The notes: generated by a model from the sequence alone, not told the origin. A DNA stretch of 64,000 nt from Natrarchaeobaculum aegyptiacum (GCF_002156705.1 NZ_CP019893.1:434001-498000), one strand, 5' to 3'; shown: positions 8,943 to 18,986, counted from the first letter of the stretch. A program made the numbers and translations.

Positions 8943-10619
8943 TCAACGGAACGGCTCTCCGAGCGCCGCGAGATCGACGTGCTCGCGAACCAGCGTCGCT
9001 GCTCGATCGTACGGCGTCGCACCGTCGAGCCTCCCCGTTCCGTCGACCGAATCGGTAGCAGGTCCGTCGTCTCCGCCATCGACGGGTCCGTCACCCGTAC
9101 TGTCGGCCGCTGGCGGCCAGTCGACACCAGCGTGTCGGGCGACGGCCGCGAGGAACGCCTCGCGGACGTGCGCTTCGTCGAATACGCCGTGGAGGTAGGT
9201 GCCGAGCACGACTCCGCAGGCGGCACTCGAGTCGCCGAGCGGTCGGGTCACGTCGGCCCCGGAAATCGGTCGCGTTCGACCGGCGTGGATCTCGTAGCCC
9301 GAGGCCGTTCCCGACGCCCCGGCGAGCAACGGTGAGGCCTCACCGTCGACCGGCACCGTCGCCTGCTCGACGTGCTTGTCGGGTTCGAATTGCGTCTCGA
9401 CCGGGAGGAGACCCAGTCCCTCGAGTTCGTCCTGCTCGTCTGTTCCCTCGAGTGCGGCGTTCGTGAGGCGCTCGCCGAGTACCTGGTAGCCGCCACAGAG
9501 GCCGACGGTCGGCCCGTCGAATCGCTCGAGGGCGTCCTGATAGCCCGCCTCGCGAAGCGCTCGCAGGTCGTCGACAGTGTTCTTCGTGCCCGGGAGGACG
9601 ACGGCGTCGGCGTCTGCGAGCGGACTCTGACCCTGTGCCGAGACCGGTTTCTCGGGATCGACGGGCAGATAGGCGACCGACACGCCCGGTTCCCCGGCGA
9701 GGGCCTCGAGGTCGGTCGCGTTGGAGATACGGGGAAGGCGGGGAACACCGATGCGAATTCGCTGGTCGGCCGGCACGCCGTCGTCGTCGCCGCGGACACC
9801 GCGTTCGCTCACGTCCGGGAGGCCGACGCTGTCTTCTTCTGGAAGGCCGGGATCGGCGTAGGGCAGGACGCCGAGGACGGGCACCCCTGTCCTGTCTTCG
9901 ATCTCGTCGATTCCGGGCTCGAGCAGCGAGGCGTCGCCGCGGAACTTCGTGATCGCGGTGCCGATCACGCGTTCGCGAAGGTGGTCGGGCATGAGTTCGA
10001 GCGTCCCGTAGAGGCTGGCGAACGCGCCGCCGCGTTCGATGTCGACGAGCAACAGGATCTCGGCGTCGGCGAACTCGGCTGCCTCGACGTTCGCCAGATC
10101 ACGGTCGTGGAGGTTGATCTCGCCGATGCTTCCGGCACCTTCGGCGACGATCACGTCGTGGTCGGCCGCGAGTCGCTCGTAAGATTTTTCCGCGGCCTCG
10201 CGGGCGCGGTGCCAGTACTCGTCGTAGTAGCTTCCGGCCGACAGGTGCGTGAGCGCCCGGCCCTGGACGACGAGCTGGCTCTCGCCGTCGCCGCGGGGTT
10301 TGAGCAAGACGGGATTGCAGTCGGTCGTCGGGGTGGTTCGGGCCGCTCGAGCCTGGACGAACTGGGAGACGCCGATCTCGCCCCACCTGTCTGTGGATGC
10401 GTCGGCGCTCTCACTCGCGTCGACGTCATCGTCATCGGCGTCGTCACCTGCGGCGTCGGGCCGAACCACGACGCGCGCGTTATTGCTCATGTTCTGGGCC
10501 TTGAACGGGGCGACGGAAACGCCCTGGTCAGCCAGGTGCCGGCAGAGGCCCGCCGCCACGGTCGACTTGCCGACGTGGCTGGCCGTACCGGCGACGAGGA
10601 TCGTCCGAGTCCGTGTCAT
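8943..10619 (-). CDS. cbiP: Cobyric acid synthase (glutamine-hydrolysing)
   Basis: Amidates four carboxylates of adenosyl-cobyrinic acid a,c-diamide in cobalamin synthesis. The 558-residue protein has an N-terminal P-loop synthetase domain ([10 protein letters not shown] near residue 10, then KAQNMSNNA) and a C-terminal class I glutamine amidotransferase domain with the nucleophile motif [10 protein letters not shown] and the catalytic His in TYLHGVFD. An acidic insertion around residues 55-80 and a Gly/Asp-rich stretch near 510-530 are typical haloarchaeal embellishments. The ATG at 10619 is chosen over a longer frame because it lies right before the conserved TILVAGT strand. Other cobalamin genes lie elsewhere in the window rather than next to it. 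Confidence 0.93.
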   Translation of the reverse strand: MTRTRTILVAGTASHVGKSTVAAGLCRHLADQGVSVAPFKAQNMSNNARVVVRPDAAGDDADDDDVDASESADASTDRWGEIGVSQFVQARAARTTPTTDCNPVLLKPRGDGESQLVVQGRALTHLSAGSYYDEYWHRAREAAEKSYERLAADHDVIVAEGAGSIGEINLHDRDLANVEAAEFADAEILLLVDIERGGAFASLYGTLELMPDHLRERVIGTAITKFRGDASLLEPGIDEIEDRTGVPVLGVLPYADPGLPEEDSVGLPDVSERGVRGDDDGVPADQRIRIGVPRLPRISNATDLEALAGEPGVSVAYLPVDPEKPVSAQGQSPLADADAVVLPGTKNTVDDLRALREAGYQDALERFDGPTVGLCGGYQVLGERLTNAALEGTDEQDELEGLGLLPVETQFEPDKHVEQATVPVDGEASPLLAGASGTASGYEIHAGRTRPISGADVTRPLGDSSAACGVVLGTYLHGVFDEAHVREAFLAAVARHAGVDWPPAADSTGDGPVDGGDDGPATDSVDGTGRLDGATPYDRAATLVREHVDLAALGEPFR

Positions 10620-10691
10620 TCGATTGTCGACACTCGCTGTGCGTGGGCTATCGTCCTGTCGATTCCTGACGCCGGACCGACGACCACAGAA

Positions 10692-10703
10692 AGTACTTAT
10701 TGA
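10692..10703 (+). promoter_or_regulatory. TATA-like box upstream of membrane protein gene
   Basis: agtacttattga sits about 25-30 nt before the ATG at 10726, fitting a leaderless transcript. The spacer is shared with the divergent cbiP start at 10619. Confidence 0.45.
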
Positions 10704-10725
10704 ACGGCTGTCAGTATCGGATCGA

Positions 10726-11469
10726 ATGAACGTGGACTCGAGGCTGGTGACGGTGTTCGCTGCAGTCGTCTGTCTTCTCCTCGTGGGCAGCCTCGGTCTC
10801 CCTGCGTACGTGAGCCCGTACGAAGGGGTCACGCCGACCTACGGCGTCGCCCACGAATCGACGGAGACGTTCGACGAGACGGTCGACCGGGCAGACCTCG
10901 AGGCCGACCGCGCGACGGCAGTCGACAGCCTGTCGCCCGAGACCCAGCGAGTCTTCGCCGAGGCGACCGAGGCGGAAGCCGATTCCGGCTGGCAGCGCGT
11001 CGACATCGACGTCTGCATCGACGAACTCGTGGTCTGTGACTCGTACGCAGAACGCCCCGATTTCCCCTCACACGGGTTCGACTCGGCCAACTCGAAGTCA
11101 CCGTCATACGGCGTCGTCGAGGACGACGGCGAACGCTACGTTACGTCGACGCAGAACCTCGGCACGATGTGGGATTTCGGTCCGTTTTTCGAGTTCGTCG
11201 CGAAACTCGCCGGGTTGCTACCGTTCACCCTCTACCTCGCGTACACGACGTACCGACGACACCGGGATCAGCCCCGGCGAGTCCTGGGCGTCGCCGCGTA
11301 CGGACTGGTCTTGGTCGCACTTGGCCTCGCGTGGCCGTATCTCGCGATGGTCACCGACGCCTCGCTCCCGCCCGCGCTGGTCGTCCCGCTCGCGTGGGGT
11401 GGAATCGTCGTCGCCGTCGCTTGGAACCGCTACGCCGACGGTGGGCCCTCTCGAGACGCGGCGTCCTAG
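10726..11469 (+). CDS. Hypothetical membrane protein
   Basis: A 247-residue protein with an N-terminal signal anchor (about residues 6-26, [21 protein letters not shown]), an extracellular region of about 130 residues with a cysteine pair (CIDELVVC), and three C-terminal hydrophobic segments (about 160-240). The topology suggests a surface-exposed sensor or binding domain anchored by a small membrane bundle. I do not recognise the family. It is convergent with the ABC permease gene, 31 bp away. Confidence 0.7.
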   Translation: MNVDSRLVTVFAAVVCLLLVGSLGLPAYVSPYEGVTPTYGVAHESTETFDETVDRADLEADRATAVDSLSPETQRVFAEATEAEADSGWQRVDIDVCIDELVVCDSYAERPDFPSHGFDSANSKSPSYGVVEDDGERYVTSTQNLGTMWDFGPFFEFVAKLAGLLPFTLYLAYTTYRRHRDQPRRVLGVAAYGLVLVALGLAWPYLAMVTDASLPPALVVPLAWGGIVVAVAWNRYADGGPSRDAAS

Positions 11470-11500
11470 GTCGAGTTAAAGCCAGAGCAAACAGGATCGA

Positions 11501-12991
11501 TCAGCCAGCCCGATACCGCTCGTCCCAGCGCGGCCCGGCGCGACTCGAGCAGACGTACCCGACTGCGCCGAAGGCAAGTCCCATCGCGGTGAGAGCAGCG
11601 GCCGACTCGAGCGAGGGCGGCACGACGACGAAGCCGACGACGAGCGCGGGGACGAGCGCGACGGCGACGCCGACGGTGAACGTGGCGAAGCGAACGACGT
11701 CGAAGAGGAACTCGTTGGGATCGAAGCCGGCGACGGAGACGGTGAGGCCGTAGTAGTACAGGCCGAAGCCAGCAAGCAGGATGGCCCCGACGATGGCGTC
11801 GAGAACCGTCGCGTCGAACCAGACGACCGCGAGGAGGTAGGGCAGGCCCGCCGCGGGCGTGCCCACGAGGACGAACGCGGTTCGCTTGGCCCGGAAGACG
11901 GACGCGACGTCGACCGGGTAGACGAGGTAGGCCTCGAGGGAGTCGAACTGGGTGAGCCAGTTGTAGGTCGTAAAGGCCGTCAGCCCGAGCACGCCGCCGA
12001 AGAAGATGCCGGGTGCGGGTTCGGTGCCCGTAATCTCCCCGACGAGACCGACGAGAGCAGCCACGAGTGCGAGCAAGATGGCGGCGGAGACGAAGGGCTT
12101 CCAGACGCCGCCCGAGGAGCGCGCGAGGTCGAGCAGCGTCTTCGAGACCAGCGCGTCGTCGCCGACGGGGAGCGCGTCGGCCAGTCGGGCGAACCGATCG
12201 GTCGCGGTCCTGTCGGGTCGGGCGTACGTCGGGTCGTAGCGCCACAGCGAGCCGACGGCGACGACGAGCGTCCCGAGTGCCAGTGCAGCGACCGCAGCGG
12301 GCGGTGACGTCACCGGGACGACGAACGCGACGAGGACGTGGACCGCCTCGAGCGCCCAGCTACCCACGAGAACCGAGGCGACGAGTCCGGCGAGGGCCCA
12401 CGGCGGAACGCCGCGGGTTCGCAGGGCGATCAACGCCACTGTCGCGGTCATTCCGGCGACGAAGACGAGCGAGAGCGAGAGCCAGAGCGTCACGAGCGCG
12501 CCGGCCGCGGCCGTCGTCGCGAGCGTGCCGATGCCGGTTCCGTCTTCCACACCTGCCAGCGGCACCGCGGCCGTCGCCATCGGCAACACGAACGCGACGG
12601 CGTAGAACAGGGCGTCTTTCACGAGGAACGCACCGAGAAGCCACCGACGGGAGAGCGGCAGCACTTCCGGTGTCGAGAGCACCAGCGTGAGGTCGCCGAA
12701 GACGTTCTCGAGCAGGTCCGAGCCCGCGAAGCCCGCGGTCCCGCTGTAGAGGCCGAAGCCGAGCGCGAGGACGTGCAGCCCCACCAGAATCGTCTCCGCG
12801 GCGGTCCCGGTCTCGAGCAGCGCGGCGGTTGCACCGACGACGAGGGCGGCGATCAGTGCCGGGAAGGCGAGGAAGCGCCAGCCGCCGAACAGGCGGGTGT
12901 GGAGTCGCCACTCCTCGCGTGCGAGCGCGACGAATACCGTTACCGCTCGACGCCGTCGAAGTCGACTCACAGCCGTCTCACCGTCGGTCAT
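11501..12991 (-). CDS. ABC-2 type transporter permease
   Basis: A 496-residue integral membrane protein with about ten or more hydrophobic segments (for example WRFLAFPALIAALVVGATAAL near residues 38-58). Its ATG at 12991 overlaps the stop of the upstream ATPase gene by 4 nt (ATGA), so the two are translationally coupled and almost certainly form one transporter. The family includes multi-span permeases of exporters; the substrate cannot be told. The conserved motif near the middle, SLEAYLVYPVDVASVFRAK, recalls haloarchaeal permeases of this type. Confidence 0.82.
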   Translation of the reverse strand: MTDGETAVSRLRRRRAVTVFVALAREEWRLHTRLFGGWRFLAFPALIAALVVGATAALLETGTAAETILVGLHVLALGFGLYSGTAGFAGSDLLENVFGDLTLVLSTPEVLPLSRRWLLGAFLVKDALFYAVAFVLPMATAAVPLAGVEDGTGIGTLATTAAAGALVTLWLSLSLVFVAGMTATVALIALRTRGVPPWALAGLVASVLVGSWALEAVHVLVAFVVPVTSPPAAVAALALGTLVVAVGSLWRYDPTYARPDRTATDRFARLADALPVGDDALVSKTLLDLARSSGGVWKPFVSAAILLALVAALVGLVGEITGTEPAPGIFFGGVLGLTAFTTYNWLTQFDSLEAYLVYPVDVASVFRAKRTAFVLVGTPAAGLPYLLAVVWFDATVLDAIVGAILLAGFGLYYYGLTVSVAGFDPNEFLFDVVRFATFTVGVAVALVPALVVGFVVVPPSLESAAALTAMGLAFGAVGYVCSSRAGPRWDERYRAG

Positions 12992-13734
12992 GGTTCGAGT
13001 GACTCGATCTCGGGCGTATCTCTCGCACCCGCCGCACCGACGTGCTCGAGGAACGTCTCGAGCAGCGGTTGCTCGTCGGCCTGTGGGTCGCACTCGGCGA
13101 CGAGACGGCCGTCGGTGACGATGCCGACGCGGGTGCAGATCTCCTCGGCGACGTCGACGTTGTGCGTCGAGACGAAGACGGCGTTGTCTTCGGCGTACTG
13201 GTGGAGGAATCGCTTGACCTGCTCCTGGACGATCGGATCGAGGTTCGCAAGCGGCTCGTCGATCAGGACCACGTCGGGTTCGTGCAGGAACGCCTGCGCG
13301 AGCATCACTTTCTGTTGCTGGCCGCGCGAGAGGTCCGTGTGGAGCGTCTCGAGTTTGTTCTCGAAGGCGAGTCGATCGGCCCACTGATCGATCTGGTAGT
13401 CGACGACGTCCGGATTCATTTCGCGAATCCGGCCGACGAACGAGAGGAACTCACGCGGGGTGAGGAAACTCGGTGGCGTTCCGCGCTCGGGGAGAATACC
13501 GACCCGGCGGCGCGTCTCGAGCGGGTCGGCCACCGGGTCCGTCTCGAGCACCGAGATGGTGCCCGCGTCTGGGCGGATCTGGCCGGTCAGCGCCCGGATC
13601 GTGGTGGTCTTTCCGGCCCCGTTCGGTCCGAGGAAGCCGTACAGCTCACCGCGGTCGACGGTGAAGCTCATGCCGTCGACTGCGCGAACGGTGCCGAACG
13701 CTTTCGAGAGCCCATCGACTCGTATAGCGGCCAT
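12988..13734 (-). CDS. ABC transporter ATP-binding protein
   Basis: A 248-residue nucleotide-binding subunit with Walker A GPNGAGKTTT (about 36-45), the signature LSRGQQQKV, Walker B VVLIDEP and the H-loop STHNVDVAE. It energises the permease encoded immediately downstream. The ATG at 13734 gives the usual N-terminus AAIRVDGLSKAFG; a TTG four codons earlier is less likely. The domain order and the single-permease partner fit an exporter-type (DrrA/CcmA-like) system. Confidence 0.9.
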   Translation of the reverse strand: MAAIRVDGLSKAFGTVRAVDGMSFTVDRGELYGFLGPNGAGKTTTIRALTGQIRPDAGTISVLETDPVADPLETRRRVGILPERGTPPSFLTPREFLSFVGRIREMNPDVVDYQIDQWADRLAFENKLETLHTDLSRGQQQKVMLAQAFLHEPDVVLIDEPLANLDPIVQEQVKRFLHQYAEDNAVFVSTHNVDVAEEICTRVGIVTDGRLVAECDPQADEQPLLETFLEHVGAAGARDTPEIESLEP

Positions 13735-13821
13735 CGATCGACCCAACGTCGTCAGCGATCGGTAATAACGGTGCTGGCACGCCGATAGCAGGTCCTGCTG
13801 GACCTCTCGAGCCGTGAGCGG

Positions 13822-14523
13822 TCAGTACTCCGTTCCACGTCGGGCGCGCTGGCCGTCCTCGATCGGGTGGGCCACCTTGCGGACGTTCGTGACCAGATCC
13901 GCGCGATCCTCGAGGTACGCCGGTTCCTCGTGACTCCCCGAGAGCACCAGTTCGAGGCCTTCGGGCTTTGCGTCGAGGAGGTCGAGGACGTCGTCCTCGC
14001 CGAGCAGCCCCCGGTCGGCGGCGTACAGCACCTCGTCGAGAATCAGCATGTGCATCCCCGCTTCGGGCGGCGCGTCGAGGTCGATCGGCTCCGCGAGATC
14101 CGCCGCCGTGGCCGCCGCGAGCAACTCGTGTGCGCGCTCGAGTCCCGCCGTGGCCTGTGCCTCGTGGTCGGCTTCGTCGCTGCCGTCGGCCATGCCGTGC
14201 CAGCCGTAGTGACCGAGGTTCTCGTAGCTCATCCCCGGCAGGGACTCGATCGCGTTGTACTCGCCGCGAACGGCCTCGACGCTCGAGGCACCACCTTTCA
14301 TGAACTGGAGGACGTGGACGCGGTAGCCGTGGCCGGCCGCACGCATTCCCATGCCGAGGGTGGCCGTCGTCTTGCCTTTGCCGTCGCCCCACCAGACCTG
14401 CACGAGGCCGAACTCTTCGGGCGCGTCCGGTTCGATCTGCTGGGCCTCGGGCGTTTTTCCCTTCCCGGGCGTGTTCTCGAGAGCCGCTTCCCGCGGCGGC
14501 CGGTCGTCGTCTGTCTCGTTCAT
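13822..14523 (-). CDS. cobA: Cob(I)alamin adenosyltransferase (CobA/BtuR type)
   Basis: Adenosylates the cobalt of corrinoids using ATP. The 233-residue protein carries the P-loop GDGKGKTT (about residues 47-54) and the downstream LGMGMRAAGHG and VHVLQFMKG strands of the CobA family, followed by LILDEV (Walker B like). The first 40 residues are a haloarchaeal acidic extension. An insert around DGSDEADHEAQATAGLERAHE lies within the usual fold. The gene is divergent from a small HTH gene and near the ABC exporter, not near the other cobalamin genes, so it probably has its own promoter. Confidence 0.92.
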   Translation of the reverse strand: MNETDDDRPPREAALENTPGKGKTPEAQQIEPDAPEEFGLVQVWWGDGKGKTTATLGMGMRAAGHGYRVHVLQFMKGGASSVEAVRGEYNAIESLPGMSYENLGHYGWHGMADGSDEADHEAQATAGLERAHELLAAATAADLAEPIDLDAPPEAGMHMLILDEVLYAADRGLLGEDDVLDLLDAKPEGLELVLSGSHEEPAYLEDRADLVTNVRKVAHPIEDGQRARRGTEY

Positions 14524-14666
14524 ATTCGGCTACAGGATTGCCCACGTGATAACGGGTTCCCTCCGATGGCAGCCTGCTGGAGTGATCGATTTCGTGATAG
14601 CACGTCGTGGAGGCCCACCGGGGGGTCAACGTCTTAAGGTTCCAGCCCGCACGTGTTCCCATCGTT

Positions 14667-15029
14667 ATGTGGTCCGAACCGTCAGCGGCCGACGAGACCC
14701 CCGCCATCGAGTCGGTCGTCGGCGCGCTCGACGACGACGGCTGTCGAGCCATCGTCACCGCACTCGAGACGCCGATGACGGCCGAGGAAATCGCTGTTGA
14801 AACGGGACTGCCGCGGTCGACGACCTACCGGAAGCTCGACCAGTTGACCGAGGCGTCGCTGGTGACCGAACTCGAGCCCGTCGCTGCCGGTCACGGGACG
14901 GCACGCTACGTCGCGGATTTCGAAAGCGTCGCGATCGACCTCGACGAGCGACGCCGCTTCAGAGTACGGATTCGACGCGCGACGTCGCGGATGCTCGGGA
15001 TGTGGGCAGCCGTGTCCCAAAAACTGTAA
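14667..15029 (+). CDS. Small winged-helix (ArsR-like) transcription regulator
   Basis: A 120-residue protein whose residues 17-85 form a winged helix: the helix-turn-helix AEEIAVETGLPRSTTYRKLDQL (about 39-60) followed by a wing ending in ARYVADF. The C-terminus (about 90-120) is basic and helical. It resembles the haloarchaeal TrmB/ArsR-like single-domain regulators. cttaagg about 35 nt upstream may be its promoter. The divergent gene is cobA, so control of adenosylation is possible, but nothing in the sequence proves it. Confidence 0.75.
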   Translation: MWSEPSAADETPAIESVVGALDDDGCRAIVTALETPMTAEEIAVETGLPRSTTYRKLDQLTEASLVTELEPVAAGHGTARYVADFESVAIDLDERRRFRVRIRRATSRMLGMWAAVSQKL

Positions 15030-15093
15030 CCGCGACGGCGGTGTGAGCGTCACACCGCTGCCGTCTCGTCGACTACCCACGCTGGCGCGCGAT

Positions 15094-15510
15094 CTATCGC
15101 GGACCAGCCTGCTGTTCGATCACGTCGGAGGCGTTGCTCAACTCTGCAGCGGTGAGCATCACCAGGTCGTCGAGGGTCACGATGCCCGCCAGTTCTCCAT
15201 CCTCGACGATCGGCATTCGACGGATTCCCTCGTCGCTCATCATCTCGAGCGCTTCGAAGTGACCGTGGTCGTCCTCGATCGTCACCGGTGAGTCGGTCAT
15301 CACGTCCCCGGCTGTGATGTCGTCGAGGCTGTCTGCCTCCCTGAGTTCGAGCGCGATCGACCGATCGGTGACGATCCCCTCGATGTCGTCGCCGTCGGTG
15401 ATGACCACGCTCCCGACCATCTTCTCGTCCATCATCTCGAGCAGTTCTCGAGCGTCTGTGTCCGTACTCGCCGTCACGACGTCTGTCGTTGCGATTTCGG
15501 TCAGTGTCAT
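15094..15510 (-). CDS. Tandem CBS-domain protein
   Basis: A 138-residue protein consisting of two CBS motifs (about residues 6-62 and 72-128; compare GSVVITDGDDIEGIVTDRSI and RRMPIVEDGELAGIVTLDDL). Such Bateman modules bind adenosine nucleotides and signal energy state. It has no fused effector domain, so its partner is unknown. The ATG at 15510 immediately precedes TLTEIATTDVVTA, the normal N-terminus of a first CBS repeat. It is convergent with the winged-helix gene at 14667-15029. Confidence 0.85.
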   Translation of the reverse strand: MTLTEIATTDVVTASTDTDARELLEMMDEKMVGSVVITDGDDIEGIVTDRSIALELREADSLDDITAGDVMTDSPVTIEDDHGHFEALEMMSDEGIRRMPIVEDGELAGIVTLDDLVMLTAAELSNASDVIEQQAGPR

Positions 15511-15599
15511 GTCTACTCGGCCCGTGCTACCATCGTCTGATGCTAAAGAAACGGGGGTGAAATCGCCGGGTACGTCGAGTGGGAACTGAGGGCGGGGGC

Positions 15600-15824
15600 T
15601 CACTCGCCGTGGAAGCGCTGCTCGCGCCGGGCGACCGCGCCCTCGAGGGCGTCGCCACGGGTCGCGTAGCCGATTCCGATGGCCGCACACTCGAGGCAGG
15701 TCCAGTAGTACTCGCCGTCGAATCCCCGGATGGAGATCACTGCCTCGCAGTCGGGACAGCGTTTCTGCTGGCGTCGTTCACGAACTCGCTCGAGGGCGTC
15801 GGTGACGCTCGACTCGTCGTTCAT
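15600..15824 (-). CDS. Small zinc-ribbon protein
   Basis: A 74-residue protein with two CxxC knuckles, CPDC (residues 23-26) and CLEC (43-46), spaced for one zinc ion. An N-terminal basic helix (ALERVRERRQQKR) precedes them. No family-specific function is known. It lies between the CBS gene and msrA, all on the minus strand but separated by about 90-100 bp, so co-transcription is uncertain. Confidence 0.7.
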   Translation of the reverse strand: MNDESSVTDALERVRERRQQKRCPDCEAVISIRGFDGEYYWTCLECAAIGIGYATRGDALEGAVARREQRFHGE

Positions 15825-15926
15825 GTCGGGTACACCCGGGCTCAGGAGCCAGCGCCTGTATACTTTTCCTTCCCCGAGTTACAGTTGGGCGTCTCGAGAA
15901 TGCGGTTGATCGATCCTCGAGTCAGC

Positions 15927-16466
15927 TCACTCCGGCGTCGCACCGGCGACGTATTCCGCGAAGTGCTCGCGGACTTTCTCAACCTTTGGTGCGGCGTGCA
16001 TTCGACAGTAGGCGTCCTGTGGATTCTTCTCGAAGTAGTTCTGGTGATAGTCCTCGGCCTCGTGGAAGGTCTCGAGCGGCTCGATCTCGGTGACGATCCG
16101 GTCGTAGACGCCCTCTTCTTCGAGTTTCGCGGCGTAGGCCGCGGCCGTCTCGAGCTGGTCGTCGTCGTGAGCGTAGATCGCCGACCGGTACTGCGAGCCG
16201 ATATCGGGCCCCTCCCGATCCTCGGTGGTCGGATCGTGGGTCGAGAAGAAGACCTCGAGTAAGTCCACGTAGCCGATTTCGTCGGGATCGTACTCGAGCT
16301 GGACGACCTCCGCGTGGCCGGTCTCGCCCCGACAGACCGCCTCGTAGGTTGGATCTTCGGTGTGACCGCCAGCGTAGCCGGACGTGACCGATTCGACGCC
16401 CTCGAGTTCACAGAAGACGGCCTCGACACACCAGAAACAGCCGCCGCCGAACGTCGCTCGTTCCAT
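15927..16466 (-). CDS. msrA: Peptide methionine sulfoxide reductase A
   Basis: Reduces methionine-S-sulfoxide in proteins. The 179-residue protein has the catalytic motif GCFWC at residues 9-13 (C10 is the nucleophile), YAGGHTEDPTYEAVCRGETGH and the QYRSAIY strand, all standard for MsrA. A cysteine near the C-terminus (YCRMH) may act in recycling. The ATG at 16466 directly precedes ERATFGGGCFW, the usual N-terminus. Confidence 0.95.
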   Translation of the reverse strand: MERATFGGGCFWCVEAVFCELEGVESVTSGYAGGHTEDPTYEAVCRGETGHAEVVQLEYDPDEIGYVDLLEVFFSTHDPTTEDREGPDIGSQYRSAIYAHDDDQLETAAAYAAKLEEEGVYDRIVTEIEPLETFHEAEDYHQNYFEKNPQDAYCRMHAAPKVEKVREHFAEYVAGATPE

Positions 16467-16519
16467 ACCGGGGGGAAGGCTTGCCCGGCAAAAGGTGTGA
16501 CGGGTGTTCGAACGGATGA

Positions 16520-17182
16520 CTATTCGGCGATGCGCCAGACGAGCAAGACGCCGTCGTCGACTCGAGCGACCTCCGCCAGCGTGAGCGTCGGGAACTCCTC
16601 GACGAACCCTTCGCCGTCGGCGAGCGTCGGGGCGTCCCGTCCACCGATGATTTTCGGTCCGACGAACACCCGGAGTTCGTCGACCAGCCCCGCCTCGAAC
16701 AGCGAGAAGATAAGTTCGCCGCCACCCTCGACCATGACCTGCTCGAGCCCCTCGCGCTCTAAGGCGGCGAACGCCCGGAGGAGGTCGACGCGCTCCTCGC
16801 CGGCGGTGACGAGGTCGGCGCGGTCGGACAGTTCCATCCGTCGGTCGATCGGCGCGCGCTCGCTCAGGCAGACGTAGGTCGCGGCCTCGTCGTCGAGAAT
16901 CTCGGCCTCGAGGGGCGTCCGTCCCCGGGAGTCGACGACGACGCGGGCGGGATTCGCGGGGTCGCCGCGCTCGAGGCGCTCGTCTCGCAACGACTCGTCT
17001 TTGACCGTGAGGCGCGGGTCGTCCGCGAGGACGGTGCCGACGCCGACGACGACCGCGTCGCTGTCGGCACGGAGGCGGTCGACGCGGTCGAAATCGGCGT
17101 CGCCGCTGATGGCGATCTGCTCTCGCCGGTGCGAGGAGAGCTTGCCGTCTGCGCTCATTGCGGCGTTGACGACGACGTGCAT
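16520..17182 (-). CDS. arfC: 2,5-diamino-6-ribosylamino-pyrimidinone 5'-phosphate reductase
   Basis: The second-step reductase of the archaeal riboflavin/F420 pathway, NAD(P)H dependent. The 220-residue protein is a single RibD-C/DHFR-like domain: the N-terminus MHVVVNAAMSADGKLSS, then GVGTVLADDPRLT (about 47-59), VVVDSRGRTP and VMVEGGGEL (about 148-156) are the family signatures. No deaminase domain is fused, which fits the archaeal type. GTP cyclohydrolase III, which acts earlier in the same pathway, is also in this window (48063-48824), but not adjacent. Confidence 0.92.
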   Translation of the reverse strand: MHVVVNAAMSADGKLSSHRREQIAISGDADFDRVDRLRADSDAVVVGVGTVLADDPRLTVKDESLRDERLERGDPANPARVVVDSRGRTPLEAEILDDEAATYVCLSERAPIDRRMELSDRADLVTAGEERVDLLRAFAALEREGLEQVMVEGGGELIFSLFEAGLVDELRVFVGPKIIGGRDAPTLADGEGFVEEFPTLTLAEVARVDDGVLLVWRIAE

Positions 17183-17310
17183 ACGCCTGCTGGGTGACCG
17201 ACCCTAAAGAACCACCCGGATAGGGTCCTCGGACGTTCGCCACATGTCGCTGTAGGCGACGACGGACCGGCGGGTCGCTTTCGCGGGGCGCGACGGTCTT
17301 CGATGGGCTG

Positions 17311-17547
17311 TCAGGTCGTCCGTCGTGGGTCGTCACTCGAGCCGAGCAGGATTCGGTACACCACGTAGCCGATCAACAACGCGAACGCGAACGTCGCCAC
17401 CGTCTCTGCGAACCAGATCACGGCATACAGCGCTCGTGTCAGGATTCTGATGACGATCAGGCCGCCGAAGATCGCGACGACGAACGCCAGCCCACCGAGG
17501 GCCGCACCGACTCGTTCCATACTCCACTGTCCTGTCCGAGCCGACAT
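17311..17547 (-). CDS. Small two-span membrane protein
   Basis: About 78 residues with two hydrophobic segments (GALGGLAFVVAIFGGLIVI-like near residues 14-34, and TVATFAFALLIGYVVYRILL near 48-67) and a short charged tail. I do not recognise a family. The start is uncertain: the ATG at 17547 is used here, but the ATG at 17520 (MERVGAA) is equally possible. It is divergent from rpa1. Confidence 0.55.
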   Translation of the reverse strand: MSARTGQWSMERVGAALGGLAFVVAIFGGLIVIRILTRALYAVIWFAETVATFAFALLIGYVVYRILLGSSDDPRRTT

Positions 17548-17666
17548 GAATGTGAGACGTTCGACGGATCGCGGCAGGACCGCAACCGAATCACGCAACC
17601 AGTGCCCGGGTTCAATTCCGCCCCGCTGCGGGAACGCTTTTTAAGCCCCCGGCCGAACGTCCGGTG

Positions 17667-18986
17667 ATGGAACTCGACGATCATGCCGAGGAACTCGCCT
17701 CCGACCTCGGTGTCGACAAAGAGGAGGTCAAATCCGACCTGCAGAACCTCGTGGAGTACAGCGTCCCGATCGACGAAGCCAAAGGCAGCCTCCGGCGCAA
17801 GTACGGCGACGGCTCGAGCGCCAGCAGCAGTGCGCCGTCAGCCAGAGACGTCGCCGACGTCACTCCCGACGACGGGAACGTGACGGTCACCGGCGTCGTC
17901 CTGACCGCGGGCGAGCGGTCGATCCGCTACCAGGGAGACGATCACGTCATCGTCGAAGGTCGACTCGCCGACGAGACCGGCACGATCGACTACACCGCCT
18001 GGGAGGACTTCGGCCTCGAGCCAGGGACGACGATCACCGCGGGCAACGCCTCCGTGCGCGAGTGGGACGGCGAACCCGAACTCAACCTCGGGGAGAGCAC
18101 GTCGATCTCGTTCGAAGACGAGTCGCTCGACCTCCCTGCGGCGTACGCCGACGCCATCGGCGGCGAGGCCACTCTCGCGGACCTCCAGACCGGCGACCGC
18201 GCGGTGACCGTGGAAGTGACCGTCCTCGAGTGTGAACGCCGGACGATCGACGGTCGCGACGGCGAGACGGAGATCAAAAGCGGCGTCCTCGGCGACGAGT
18301 CAGGCCGACTTCCGTTTACGAACTGGGAGCCGGCACCGGCGCTCGAGGAGGGCAACGTCGTTCGCATCGAGAACGCATACGTCCAGGAATTCCGCGGCGT
18401 TCCCGAGGTGAACGTCTCGAAATTCTCGACGGTGGCCGAACTGGACCGCGAAATCGACGTCGGGGCGGATGCCACGACGATGAACGTCCGCGAAGCGATC
18501 CGAACCGGCGGCATCTACGACGTCGAACTCGTCGGGAACGTGATCGCGATCCGGGACGGCTCCGGACTCATCCAGCGCTGTCCGGAGTGCTACCGGGTCA
18601 TCCAGAAGGGACAGTGCCGGACCCACGGCAGCGTCGACGGCGTCGACGACCTTCGGGTGAAGGCGATCCTCGACGACGGTACCGCCGCACTTACCGTCGT
18701 CCTCGACGACGAGTTGACAGAACAGGTCTACGGCGGCACCCTAGAGGACGCACTCGAGGCCGCCCGCGAGGCGATGGACCAGTCGGTCGTCGCCGATACG
18801 ATCCGCGACCGGGTCGTCGGCCGCGAGTACCGCGTCCGCGGACACCTCTCGGTCGACGAGTACGGCGCGAACCTCGACGCCGAGACGTTCGCCGAGAGTG
18901 CAGCTGATCCAGAAAAGCGGGCTCGAGCCCTGCTCGAGGACCATGAACTCGACCGTGACGCCGCCGACGCGGAGGTGGAAGCATGA
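17667..18986 (+). CDS. rpa1: Replication protein A, large subunit (three OB folds plus zinc finger)
   Basis: Single-stranded DNA-binding protein for replication and repair. The 439-residue protein has an N-terminal helical segment (1-45), an OB fold at about 68-150, a second at about 165-260, and a third at about 270-420. The third contains a zinc finger, CPECYRVIQKGQCRTH. This is the layout of haloarchaeal RPA1. It opens a three-gene operon with rpap1 (4-nt ATGA overlap) and rpe (3 bp apart), the order known for the Haloferax rpa1 operon. A GTG one codon earlier is a less likely start. Confidence 0.93.
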   Translation: MELDDHAEELASDLGVDKEEVKSDLQNLVEYSVPIDEAKGSLRRKYGDGSSASSSAPSARDVADVTPDDGNVTVTGVVLTAGERSIRYQGDDHVIVEGRLADETGTIDYTAWEDFGLEPGTTITAGNASVREWDGEPELNLGESTSISFEDESLDLPAAYADAIGGEATLADLQTGDRAVTVEVTVLECERRTIDGRDGETEIKSGVLGDESGRLPFTNWEPAPALEEGNVVRIENAYVQEFRGVPEVNVSKFSTVAELDREIDVGADATTMNVREAIRTGGIYDVELVGNVIAIRDGSGLIQRCPECYRVIQKGQCRTHGSVDGVDDLRVKAILDDGTAALTVVLDDELTEQVYGGTLEDALEAAREAMDQSVVADTIRDRVVGREYRVRGHLSVDEYGANLDAETFAESAADPEKRARALLEDHELDRDAADAEVEA